A stretch of 61,487 nucleotides of DNA from Candidatus Binatia bacterium (GTDB taxonomy: Bacteria; Desulfobacterota; Binatia; Bin18). The notes beneath the pieces are model-generated. The model did not search any database. It saw only the letters and a program-made list of their open reading frames with translations, and was not told the DNA's origin. A program made the translations under genes and the position numbers. Positions 43,623 through 51,698 of this stretch are shown here, one piece after another; the stretch's first letter is position 1; each line of letters starts with the position of its first letter. The stretch lies in the NCBI GenBank assembly GCA_022826945.1, contig JAJDTY010000055.1:1-61487 (forward strand), written 5' to 3'.

Positions 43623-44666
43623 TTACACCGGCGCGCCCCAGGTCAGCACGCGTCGTGGATTCTCCACAATCAAAGTATCGATCTGTTCGGCACTCAGTCC
43701 GCCGCGACCCAGCATGGGCACCACGTTCTTGACGAGGTGGGCGTAGCCCCATCCGCCGTAGCGGGTGAGTTGGACCTTCATCGCAATATCGTGGGACAGG
43801 AGCAGACGCTCCGAATAGCCCGCGTCGATCAGGCGTTTCAGCGCGGTGACACTGCCGGCATCCGAACCCGTGTAGCGGCCAACGCTGTCTACGTAGAATT
43901 CCATGCCAAAGAAGTCGTACTCGACGTAAGCGCCGCGTTTGGCCAAGGCCGTGTGATATTCCAAGTCATCGCTCGTCGGGCTCAGATGACACAGTATGAC
44001 CCGATGCGGATTTGCGCCTTCGCTCTCAAGAATATCGAGGACTTCGGTCCCGTTTTTCTGCCACGGCAGTAGATGGACGCTGATCGGCGCTCCGGTTCGA
44101 CGCTGGGCGCGGGCGGCGGCACGCAAGACCTTCTGCTCGTTCTCGCGCACCTTGAAGCTGGTGCCGATCTCGCCGATGAGGCCGGAGCGTACCCCGGTAT
44201 CGGCAACGCCCTGCATGAGATCGGATTCAATCTCATCGGCGAGCATCTCAACCGACCGATCAACCATATCGTAGGGATGGGAACGGCCAATATAGTAGCC
44301 TGAACCCATAACGATATTGATCTCGGTCGCCTGAGCAATTTCTGCCAAAGCCAGCGGCGTGCGTCCCAGGCCGTTATTCGTACAGTCCACCACGCTGCCG
44401 CCACCGGCGGTCTTAAACCGGTGCAACTCCTCAATAGCCAGGGCCGTGTCATCAAGGACGCAGTTATCCAGATTGCCGAATGGTTCGCGACGAATGGCGC
44501 CGAGCGTCGCCATTTCGACCGGCGCGTGCACGAATGCCTTTCGCTCCTCGTCTTCGGGTTCTTCGCACCACACCCGAAGATCGATGAGCAGGTGCTCATG
44601 CGTCAGGGTGACCCCCAGAGTGTCGGGCTCAACCGGACCGAGAACGGTCATCACTTTGCCTTGCAT
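43623..44666 (-). CDS. phosphotriesterase-like (PTE/Php family) metal hydrolase
   Basis: 347 residues from the ATG at 44666 (SD GGAGGAAG). Metal motif THEHLLID (His23, His25). GLIGEIGTS places a Glu where many phosphotriesterase homologues (Php) bridge the metals, instead of the carboxylated Lys of PTE. Then SVHLLPW, ILCHLSP, and LLSHDIAMK with the last Asp. Natural substrates in the family are mainly lactones and carboxyl esters. It may feed the following SDR. Confidence 0.9.
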   Translation of the reverse strand: MQGKVMTVLGPVEPDTLGVTLTHEHLLIDLRVWCEEPEDEERKAFVHAPVEMATLGAIRREPFGNLDNCVLDDTALAIEELHRFKTAGGGSVVDCTNNGLGRTPLALAEIAQATEINIVMGSGYYIGRSHPYDMVDRSVEMLADEIESDLMQGVADTGVRSGLIGEIGTSFKVRENEQKVLRAAARAQRRTGAPISVHLLPWQKNGTEVLDILESEGANPHRVILCHLSPTSDDLEYHTALAKRGAYVEYDFFGMEFYVDSVGRYTGSDAGSVTALKRLIDAGYSERLLLSHDIAMKVQLTRYGGWGYAHLVKNVVPMLGRGGLSAEQIDTLIVENPRRVLTWGAPV

Positions 44667-44819
44667 TGCTCTTCCTCCGCCAGAGTCATATTGAGAGAGT
44701 GCGCCATCGAGGTAGATGCAGGCTATACCAACTTTCATTTCAAAGGAAAGAGTGCCGAGTAATTTCTCGCCGTCTTATGTGAGCGGAGAATCGCGCTCGA
44801 ATCATAGAAGGGAGCCATT

Positions 44820-45377
44820 ATGCCGAACAGCACGCGACGCATCGTGACCGGGCACGACACAAACGGGCGGGCAACGGTCCTCTCCGACACCCCAGCGCCA
44901 GTCTTCCATCCGCGGAACAGGCCGGGGGTTGAGGTCACCAATCTGTGGGTCACAGCCGAGACCCCTGCGCGCCTGACCGACGCAACCGACCGGACACAGG
45001 GTCCGGTCGCCCTGACTCCTCCCGCCAACGGTACGGTCTTTCGGATTGTCGAGTTCTCACCGGAAAAGGATTGGATCGACCAGATAGACCGCAAGGCCGC
45101 CCAGGAAAGCTTTGCCTCATTCGGAGCGGAGCAGGCGCTGGACGACTCCGAGCAGCCACGACATCCGCTGATGCACAAGACCGAGACGATTGATTATGCG
45201 CTCGTGCTTTCGGGCGAATGCCATATGGTCCTGGACGACTCGGAGGTATTGGTCACGGCTGGTGATGTCATTATCCAGCGCGGCACCAATCACGCTTGGA
45301 GCAACCGCTCGGACCGGCCGTGTCGGATTGCGTTTGTGCTGATCGACGGCACGAGAGGGCAATCGGAACAGAGCTGA
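44820..45377 (+). CDS. cupin-domain protein
   Basis: 185 residues, SD AGAAGGGAG. The N-terminal half is a distorted barrel; the C-terminal cupin has LMHKTETIDYALVLSGE and GDVIIQRGTNHAWSN with metal His/Glu residues. The pattern resembles cupins that accompany oxidoreductases and degrade oxalate- or diketone-like compounds, but no function can be assigned. Divergent from the PTE-like gene. Confidence 0.87.
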   Translation: MPNSTRRIVTGHDTNGRATVLSDTPAPVFHPRNRPGVEVTNLWVTAETPARLTDATDRTQGPVALTPPANGTVFRIVEFSPEKDWIDQIDRKAAQESFASFGAEQALDDSEQPRHPLMHKTETIDYALVLSGECHMVLDDSEVLVTAGDVIIQRGTNHAWSNRSDRPCRIAFVLIDGTRGQSEQS

Positions 45378-45441
45378 CGAAGGAGCTTCTTCGTCTCACG
45401 TCATTTGCGGATGCCTCGCTCAGTCGTACGGCCCCACCGCA

Positions 45442-45470
45442 TTGCCCTCACTTCATTACCAGGGTAATAT
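45442..45470 (+). promoter_or_regulatory. sigma70-like promoter of the vapBC pair
   Basis: TTGCCC (45442-45447) and TAATAT (45465-45470) are spaced by 17 bases. Transcription would begin about 7 bases past the -10, that is at or beside the ATG at 45477, so the antitoxin mRNA may be leaderless. There is no Shine-Dalgarno before this ATG. Confidence 0.5.
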
Positions 45471-45477
45471 ACTGGTA
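45457..45477 (+). promoter_or_regulatory. inverted repeat over the vapB promoter and start
   Basis: TACCAG (45457-45462) and CTGGTA (45472-45477) form a perfect inverted repeat around the -10 hexamer, ending on the first base of the ATG. Position and symmetry fit the autoregulatory operator of an AbrB-type antitoxin. Confidence 0.5.
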
Positions 45478-45740
45478 TGGCTATCGCACAATCACGCCTG
45501 ACGGCCCAGGGACAGATTTCAATCCCGGCTGAGATCCGACGCCGACTCGGGATAGGACCCGGAGCTGTACTTGAATGGGACCAGGTCGGAGAACAGATCG
45601 TCGTCCGAAGGGCTGGACGGTTTACCTCTGAGGATATTCATCGTGCCCTGTTTCCTCAAGGTTGTCCCAAGAGGCGAACAATGACAGAGATGAAAGAGGG
45701 CATAGAGCAACATATCAGAGACCGGTATGCGCGCGGTTGA
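45477..45740 (+). CDS. vapB: AbrB/MazE-family antitoxin (VapB-like)
   Basis: 87 residues. The swapped-hairpin DNA-binding domain is SRLTAQGQISIPAEIRRRLGI then GAVLEWDQVGEQIVVRR; the tail SEDIHRALFPQGCPKRRTMTEMKEGIEQHI binds the toxin. Overlaps the PIN toxin by 14 bases. Appears intact, in contrast to the other antitoxins of the window. Confidence 0.9.
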   Translation: MAIAQSRLTAQGQISIPAEIRRRLGIGPGAVLEWDQVGEQIVVRRAGRFTSEDIHRALFPQGCPKRRTMTEMKEGIEQHIRDRYARG

Positions 45741-46110
45741 TACCAACCTCCTGGTCCGGCTCGTCACCCGCGACGATCCAAAACACGTCCTGGCTGCTGA
45801 GGCGTTTGTTGCGAGAGGGGCATGGGTTTCTCACATTGTTCTGATCGAGGCTGTTTGGGTCCTCTCTACGGTCTACGATCTTGGTCATCGTGAGCTGGTG
45901 ATGGCAGTCGAAATGCTCCTGCAACATGAATGTCTGACAATCCAAAATGCGGAAACCGTAAGTGCTGCCCTTGAACAGTATCGACAGAAGCCAAAGCTCG
46001 GTTTCTCTGACTGCCTGATCCTGGAAGTCGCTCGTCAAGCTGGACATCTCCCCCTCGGTACCTTTGACCGCAATCTCAGCCGCCTGGGGGGAACGGAACG
46101 GCTTCCATAA
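45727..46110 (+). CDS. vapC: PIN-domain toxin VapC
   Basis: 127 residues. The PIN-domain acidic residues are present: Asp5 (VDTNLL), Glu41 (LIEAVW), Asp95 (FSDCLI) and Asp114 (TFDRNLS). VapC toxins are Mg-dependent endoribonucleases, often cutting tRNA or rRNA. It overlaps vapB, so the pair is translationally coupled. Followed by a 235-base gap. Confidence 0.92.
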   Translation: MRAVDTNLLVRLVTRDDPKHVLAAEAFVARGAWVSHIVLIEAVWVLSTVYDLGHRELVMAVEMLLQHECLTIQNAETVSAALEQYRQKPKLGFSDCLILEVARQAGHLPLGTFDRNLSRLGGTERLP

Positions 46111-46345
46111 CGGTACACTTCCGGCCCGACACTCAGGATTTCATTTTCCTGACGAGTTTTTTCCTGGTTGCGTTGTGGGCGGCGGTGAAGATCACGAAGC
46201 CCAAGCTGGGGTGACGGTCGCTCCAGGAGGGTAGATTGAAAATCTGCCCCTACTCACCGGACCGTACACGTGCTATGGCGCAAAAAGACCGGAGGACTGA
46301 AACCCACCCCGGCCCGGACGGGCCGCCCCTCCAAGGAGGGGAGAG
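46111..46345. other. 235-base gap after vapC
   Basis: Nothing firmly recognisable. A minus-strand open frame (46133-46249) of 39 codons has a protein-like composition but no start codon. CGGCCC-GGAC-GGGCCG near 46312-46327 is a short palindrome upstream of the amidase ribosome site. Confidence 0.4.
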
Positions 46346-47860
46346 ATGGAGGCGAGGAAAGCCATGTCGTTCAAGCTGGAAGAAACGACCATTGCAAAGA
46401 TTCATACCGCTCTGCGTGCGGGCGAAGTCACCTGTGTGGACCTCGTGGAGGGCTATCTGGCCCGGATTGAGGCCTATGATCGGAGCGGTCTAACACTCAA
46501 TTCTATCGTAACCGTTAACCCGCACGCTCGGGACGAAGCCGCTCGGCTTGACGCTCAGCTTGCAGCGTCCGGCCAGTTGTCAGGCCCTTTACATGGGATA
46601 CCCATTGTCGTGAAAGATCAGGCGGAAACGGCTGGGATTATGACCTGCTTTGGCTCGATAGCCCTGGACGGTTATATCCCCAACAAAGACGCTACCGCTA
46701 TAGCCAAGCTCCATGCAGCCGGTGCGATTATTCTGGCCAAGACTGCCATGCCGGACTTTGCCACCTCCTGGTTCGGCTACTCGTCCAAGTCCGGTACGAC
46801 CAAGAACCCATACGATCTGGGGCATGATCCGGGCGGCTCCAGTGGCGGAACGGGCGCTGCCGTTGCTGCCAACCTGGGTGCCATTGGCCTGGGCGAAGAC
46901 ACCGGTGGCTCAATCCGCTTGCCGTCTTCGTTCGATAATCTGGTTGGCCTCAAGGTCACGCCCGGCCTCATCAGCCGGGCAGGCATGTCGCCGTTGGTGG
47001 TCTTCCAGGACTCTGCCGGGCCTATGTGTCGTACGGTTACGGACGCCGCAAAAATGCTTGAGGTGCTCGTCGGGTTTGACCCGGCCGACCCCTATACCGC
47101 GACAGCGGTTATTGTGGGTGCAGTCAAGTATTCGGAACTGCTCGACAAGACCGCTCTCTCGGGTGTACGGATTGGTGTGGTACGTGAGGTCTTTGGGGAT
47201 GCCGCCGATCCGCAGGCTGCCGAGGTCAATGCAGTCATCGAAGCGGCACTGGCAGCGATGACCACGGCGGGTGCAACTCTGGTTGATATCGAGATTCCCG
47301 ATTTACAGCACTATATCGAATTATCTTCCATGTATGTCACTCATTCGCGCCACGACATTGATGGCTTTTTGGCAGCCCGCCCTCAGCTGCCGATGAAAAC
47401 CTTGAGGGACATCGTCGAGGCGAAAAAATACCATCCCAAATGTGATCTTATTGATGCGCTGGTCGAAGGCCCCGAAGACCCTTACTCAGACCCTGAGTAT
47501 TATCAACGCTACACCGCGCGTGAACAGTTCCAGCGGATAGTCATCAATGCAATGGCAAAGGTAGGGGCAAGCGCGCTCGTCTTTCCCACCACGCAAGTGC
47601 CCTCGCCCTCACGGGCCGAGCTTGACGCCGGTAAATGGCCCCTGCTGGACTTCCCGACCAATACGCTCATCGCAGCCCAGACCTGGATGCCGGCCGTGAG
47701 CGTGCCCGCGGGTTTTACCTCGAACGGCCTGCCCGTGGGTCTGGAGATCGTCGGTCTGCCGTATCGTGAGGCAGAGCTCCTTTCGTTGGCCTACGCGTAT
47801 GAACAGCTCACCCAGCATCGCCGACCCTCTGCCCACGTTCCCGAGTTGGTGGGGGACTAA
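46346..47860 (+). CDS. amidase signature family enzyme
   Basis: 504 residues. Start at 46346 has AGGAGGGGAGAG directly upstream; an ATG at 46364 is possible. Amidase signature GGSSGGTGAAVAANLGAIGLG; catalytic triad Lys90 (VVKDQ), Ser165 and Ser189 (EDTGGSIRLPS). GatA-like but without its partners GatB/C, so an amide hydrolase with its own substrate. C-terminal VPAGFTSNGLPVGLEIVG is typical. It converges on the M18 peptidase with 3 bases between. Confidence 0.92.
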   Translation: MEARKAMSFKLEETTIAKIHTALRAGEVTCVDLVEGYLARIEAYDRSGLTLNSIVTVNPHARDEAARLDAQLAASGQLSGPLHGIPIVVKDQAETAGIMTCFGSIALDGYIPNKDATAIAKLHAAGAIILAKTAMPDFATSWFGYSSKSGTTKNPYDLGHDPGGSSGGTGAAVAANLGAIGLGEDTGGSIRLPSSFDNLVGLKVTPGLISRAGMSPLVVFQDSAGPMCRTVTDAAKMLEVLVGFDPADPYTATAVIVGAVKYSELLDKTALSGVRIGVVREVFGDAADPQAAEVNAVIEAALAAMTTAGATLVDIEIPDLQHYIELSSMYVTHSRHDIDGFLAARPQLPMKTLRDIVEAKKYHPKCDLIDALVEGPEDPYSDPEYYQRYTAREQFQRIVINAMAKVGASALVFPTTQVPSPSRAELDAGKWPLLDFPTNTLIAAQTWMPAVSVPAGFTSNGLPVGLEIVGLPYREAELLSLAYAYEQLTQHRRPSAHVPELVGD

Positions 47861-47863
47861 GGT

Positions 47864-49153
47864 TCAGACCCGCTCTGTATCGAAAAAGCGCTGCAATATC
47901 CGGTGCAGATGAAACGCGTCAGCGGTTCCCGCGACTTCCCGAATGGAATGCATCGCCCACTGCGGGACGCCGACATCTATGGTGCGTACTCCAATCTCGG
48001 CTGCGGTCAGCGGTCCGATGGTGCTGCCGCAGGCCATATCGCTGCGCACGACAAAGGCCTGGACCGGCACGTCCGCGTCCGCGGCCAGTTTGTGCAGGAT
48101 GGCGCTGGTTTCGCTGTTGCTCGCATAGCGTTGGTTGGCGTTGAGTTTAATGACCACGCCGTGGTTGAGGCGGGGGCCGTGGTTGTCGTCGTGTCGGTCG
48201 GAAAAGTTCGGGTGCACTCCGTGGGCATTGTCGGTCGAGATCAGCATGGAGCGGGCCAGGGCGCGGCCGCGTTCTTCCGCGTCCGGCACGACGCGCTCCA
48301 GCATGTGTTTTAGCATGGGTCCACATGCGCCGGACGCCGACGTACTGCCGACCTCTTCGTGATCGTTGCATACCAGCAGCGCGCCGTGTTCGGTTGTGAT
48401 CGTTGTGAGGGCCTGGAGGCCGACAAAACAGCTCAATAGGTTGTCCAGGCGGGCCGAGGTGATGAACTCGTTTGCCAAGCCGATAAGCTGCGGCGGCTGG
48501 GTGTCATAGAAAAACAGCTCGTAGTCCAGCACCTGACGCACATCGGTGACGCCGTCCGCTTCGAGCCGTTTGTGCAGGAGCGCTTTGAAATCCGGCTTTT
48601 CGTCAGCCTGGCCGAGAATGGGTGGCAGATAGGTCTGGGCATTAATCGAGCGACTCTGGTTTGCCTCTCGGTCGAGATGAATGGCCAGGCTGGGAATGAC
48701 GGCTACCGCTTGGGCGAAGTCGAGCAGCGCATGAGCCACTTCGTTCCGCTGACTCAGATAGCTGACTCGTCCGGCAATTGATAAATCACGATCAAACCAG
48801 GGGTTGAGCAAGGCGCCGCCATAGACCTCGACCCCGAGTTGCAGATAGCCGTGGCGGTGCAGTTCGGGCTGGGGTTTGACCTTCAGGCACGGAGAATCCG
48901 TGTGGGCGCCGACCATGCGAAAGCCACTCTCGGCCGAGGTACAGCGCGTCGGCATCCTCCAGGCAATAATCGCTGAGTCATTACGGGTAATCCAATAACG
49001 ACCCCCCGGTGCGAGCTGCCACGCCTCGGACTCGTTTAGGCGCTCAAAGCCTGCACTCGACAGTCGGGCGGCCATCTGGGCGACCGCGTGAAACGGGGTT
49101 GGCGATGATGCTAAGAATTCGGTCAGGGATTGGTTGAACAGGTGTTGATCCAT
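47864..49153 (-). CDS. apeB: M18-family aspartyl aminopeptidase
   Basis: 429 residues of the M18 (DNPEP/ApeB) type: FRMVGAHTDSPCLKVKP with a zinc His, LLNPWFDRDLSIAGRV, LANEFITSARLDNLLS, VCNDHEEVGSTSASGA with the catalytic Glu pair, and AADADVPVQAFVVRSDMACGSTIGP. It removes N-terminal acidic residues from peptides in the cytosol, usually as a dodecamer. Housekeeping function; the gene is alone on its strand here. Confidence 0.94.
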   Translation of the reverse strand: MDQHLFNQSLTEFLASSPTPFHAVAQMAARLSSAGFERLNESEAWQLAPGGRYWITRNDSAIIAWRMPTRCTSAESGFRMVGAHTDSPCLKVKPQPELHRHGYLQLGVEVYGGALLNPWFDRDLSIAGRVSYLSQRNEVAHALLDFAQAVAVIPSLAIHLDREANQSRSINAQTYLPPILGQADEKPDFKALLHKRLEADGVTDVRQVLDYELFFYDTQPPQLIGLANEFITSARLDNLLSCFVGLQALTTITTEHGALLVCNDHEEVGSTSASGACGPMLKHMLERVVPDAEERGRALARSMLISTDNAHGVHPNFSDRHDDNHGPRLNHGVVIKLNANQRYASNSETSAILHKLAADADVPVQAFVVRSDMACGSTIGPLTAAEIGVRTIDVGVPQWAMHSIREVAGTADAFHLHRILQRFFDTERV

Positions 49154-49263
49154 TGCTCCCTACGCTCCTTGCCTGGTATTAGATAGATACGATTCTCCAA
49201 TACCACGAAGCGTTCAATTCGAGCCACGGCTCCGAGAAGAGAACTGTACGCGGGGAGGCTGAT

Positions 49264-49464
49264 ATGCACGGCATCGCACTGGCATTGATCGCGTGGGCGC
49301 TGATACTGCCGTATCTGATGCCGTCTTGGGCCTACGCCCATCGGGGCTTCGGACCGGCGGAGTTGGGCCTGCCGCTCGGGGCAACAGTGGTGCTCGGCGT
49401 TGTGTGCTATTGGATCGTGATACTCTGGCCCGCGTCGAAGAAGAAGGACTCTTCGGTACGCTAG
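49264..49464 (+). CDS. small membrane protein
   Basis: 66 residues with GGGGAGG 5 bases before the ATG. Two predicted transmembrane helices (about 3-23 and 37-55) with a short charged end KKKDSSVR. No family recognised. A strong intrinsic terminator directly follows, which supports it being a real, independently transcribed gene. Confidence 0.6.
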   Translation: MHGIALALIAWALILPYLMPSWAYAHRGFGPAELGLPLGATVVLGVVCYWIVILWPASKKKDSSVR

Positions 49465-49490
49465 GGGCGACGCAAGCGTCGCCCTTTTTT
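49465..49490 (+). terminator. intrinsic terminator
   Basis: GGGCGACGC (49465-49473) pairs with GCGTCGCCC (49476-49484) and is followed by six Ts (49485-49490). It starts one base after the stop of the small membrane gene. The only textbook rho-independent terminator I see in the window. Confidence 0.85.
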
Positions 49491-51579
49491 AATGAAACGT
49501 TCCGCCCTCTTCGGCCAGTTTCTGGAGCAGCGGTGCCGGCTGCCAAGATGAGGGATCGTGTTCGGCAAAGGCGCAGACGCGTTCATATACCTGCTTGAGT
49601 CCGACGCTGTCAGCGTAAAACATGGGACCACCAAGATAAGCCGGGAAGCCATAACCATAGACGTAGATGACGTCGATATCGCTGGCCCGCTGGGCAACGC
49701 CCTCTTCCAGAATCTTGGCCCCCTCGTTCACCAGGGCGTACATCAGCCGCTCGACGATTTCCTCACGGCCGATGGGCCGCCGCGTCATTCCCTTTTCTTT
49801 GGAGTAGTTGACAATCAACTCCTCAATGGCCGGGTCGGGTCGGGGGGTGCGGTCGCCGGGTTCGTAGGTGTAATACCCGGCACCGGTCTTTTGGCCGTAA
49901 CGTCCCAGCTCGCAAATCCGGTCGGGAATCGCGCAGTAGCGCGCGCCTGCGGGCAGGCTGTCCGGCAGCCCTTTTCCCTGTCGAATGCGCCAGCCCACGT
50001 CGAGACCGGCCAGGTCGCCCATGGCAAACGGTCCCATGGCCAGACCCAGGTCGTAGACCGCGCCATCCACATCCTGGGGCAGGCTCCCCTCTTCCAGCAG
50101 GTATTGAGCCTGAGCACCGTATTTGTGCAGCATGCGGTTGCCGACAAAACCGTCGCACACCCCAACGACTACGCCGATTTTTTGAATGGCTTTGCCAACC
50201 GCCTGGGTCGTGGCCAGGGTCTCAAAGCTCGTCTTGTCGCCGCGGACGATTTCGAGCAGACGCATGACATTGGCCGGGCTGAAGAAATGCGTACCGATAA
50301 CCTTATCCGGGCGTGCGGTCACCGACGCAATTTCATCAACGTTGAGCGTGGATGTATTGGTCGCCAGGATGCACTCGGGCTTGGTGACCGTATCTAATTG
50401 AGCGAAGACCTGCTTTTTGACCTCCATGTTCTCGAACACGGCCTCCACCACGAGGTCAACTTCGCTGAGCGCTGCGTAGTCCAGAGTCGGCGTGAGGAGC
50501 CCCATGCGCTCCTCGACCTGTTCCTGCGTGAATCGGCCTCTCTTGGCGCTGCGTTCATAGTTGCTGCGCACTACTGCCAGGCCCTTATCCAGAAATTCTT
50601 GGCCGGTTTCGAGTATGGTGACCGGGATCCCGGCATTGGCGAAGTTCATGGCAATACCGCCGCCCATCGTGCCGGCCCCAATGATGCCCACTTTTTGAAC
50701 GGAGCGCGTCGGGGTGTCTTTCGGCATGTCACTGACCTTTGCCGCGGCCCGCTCGGCAAAGAAAACATGGCGTTGAGCAGCCGACTGCTGGCTGGTCAGA
50801 ACTTGACGGAAGAGTTCCTGCTCTTTGGCCAAGCCTTCATCAAACGGTAGGGTGCAGGCCGCCTCGACACAATCGATGCAGCGCTGGGGTGCATCGAAGC
50901 CGCGCCGGGCTTTGCTGGCTTGTTTGCGGGCAGCGTCAAAGAGGGCGAGGTCAACGCCGGTCACCTTGTCGTTCAGGTCTCGCACCTTTTTGAGGGTGGC
51001 TCCGTCCGCGACGAGCTGACGGGCAAAGGCTTTTGCCCCGTCGAGCAGACCGTCCTCGTCAACGATCTCGTCAATAACACCAACGCTCTGCGCCTGGCCG
51101 GCCCGTATCGGGGTGCCTGAGGTGATGACCTCAAGGGCGGCTTCGGGGCCGATCAACCGCGGCAGGCGCTGGGTTCCACCGCCACCGGGTACCAATCCCA
51201 GGGCGACCTCGGGCAGCCCAACCCGCACGGATGGCACCGCGACGCGATAATGGCAGCACAGTGCGGTTTCGAGGCCACCGCCCAGGGCCGTACCGTGAAT
51301 GGCAGCCACAACCGGCTTGGGGAGGTTCTCAATAATCTCCATGGTATCGAGGAAATTCGGCGGCTGGAGCGGCTTGCCGAATTCGGTAATGTCCGCACCG
51401 GCAATAAAGGTCCGACCGGCGCAGATGAGAACCGTCGCAACGGTGTCGTCTTTACCGGCCTCGGTAAAGCTCTCCAACAGACCCTGACGAACATGTTGGC
51501 TCAGCGCGTTCACGGGTGGATTGTTGATGGTAATGATGCCGATGCCGTCCTCTTTGGTATAGGTAACCGAATGACTCAT
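49489..51579 (-). CDS. FadB/FadJ-like enoyl-CoA hydratase / 3-hydroxyacyl-CoA dehydrogenase
   Basis: 696 residues. The N-terminal crotonase domain has [19 protein letters not shown] and [15 protein letters not shown] with the catalytic Glu region. The 3-hydroxyacyl-CoA dehydrogenase starts near 296 ([21 protein letters not shown]); HFFSPANVM and the VGNRML segment follow; the C-terminal helical half is complete. It runs two steps of beta-oxidation. It is 120 bases downstream of the TMADH/FadH-like gene and may belong to that unit. Its stop lies in the T-run of the convergent terminator. Confidence 0.93.
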   Translation of the reverse strand: MSHSVTYTKEDGIGIITINNPPVNALSQHVRQGLLESFTEAGKDDTVATVLICAGRTFIAGADITEFGKPLQPPNFLDTMEIIENLPKPVVAAIHGTALGGGLETALCCHYRVAVPSVRVGLPEVALGLVPGGGGTQRLPRLIGPEAALEVITSGTPIRAGQAQSVGVIDEIVDEDGLLDGAKAFARQLVADGATLKKVRDLNDKVTGVDLALFDAARKQASKARRGFDAPQRCIDCVEAACTLPFDEGLAKEQELFRQVLTSQQSAAQRHVFFAERAAAKVSDMPKDTPTRSVQKVGIIGAGTMGGGIAMNFANAGIPVTILETGQEFLDKGLAVVRSNYERSAKRGRFTQEQVEERMGLLTPTLDYAALSEVDLVVEAVFENMEVKKQVFAQLDTVTKPECILATNTSTLNVDEIASVTARPDKVIGTHFFSPANVMRLLEIVRGDKTSFETLATTQAVGKAIQKIGVVVGVCDGFVGNRMLHKYGAQAQYLLEEGSLPQDVDGAVYDLGLAMGPFAMGDLAGLDVGWRIRQGKGLPDSLPAGARYCAIPDRICELGRYGQKTGAGYYTYEPGDRTPRPDPAIEELIVNYSKEKGMTRRPIGREEIVERLMYALVNEGAKILEEGVAQRASDIDVIYVYGYGFPAYLGGPMFYADSVGLKQVYERVCAFAEHDPSSWQPAPLLQKLAEEGGTFH

Positions 51580-51698
51580 AGTGTAATCGTCCTTTGCTCT
51601 TGGTTTTCTCCGGGCCGAGGGCTAGGGTCCAGAGTGCTCTTCATAAGTTCGCTTCACGCCTGAGGTCGAATTCCTCCGGGCCGGCAGGCATTCGAGTC

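Noticed and set aside
46133..46249. Minus-strand 39-codon open frame with protein-like composition after vapC.
   Set aside because: No start codon, no ribosome site and no recognised family; could be a gene fragment or chance.
46346..47860. GatA subunit of Glu-tRNA(Gln) amidotransferase.
   Set aside because: No gatB or gatC nearby, and the sequence style is that of general amidases.
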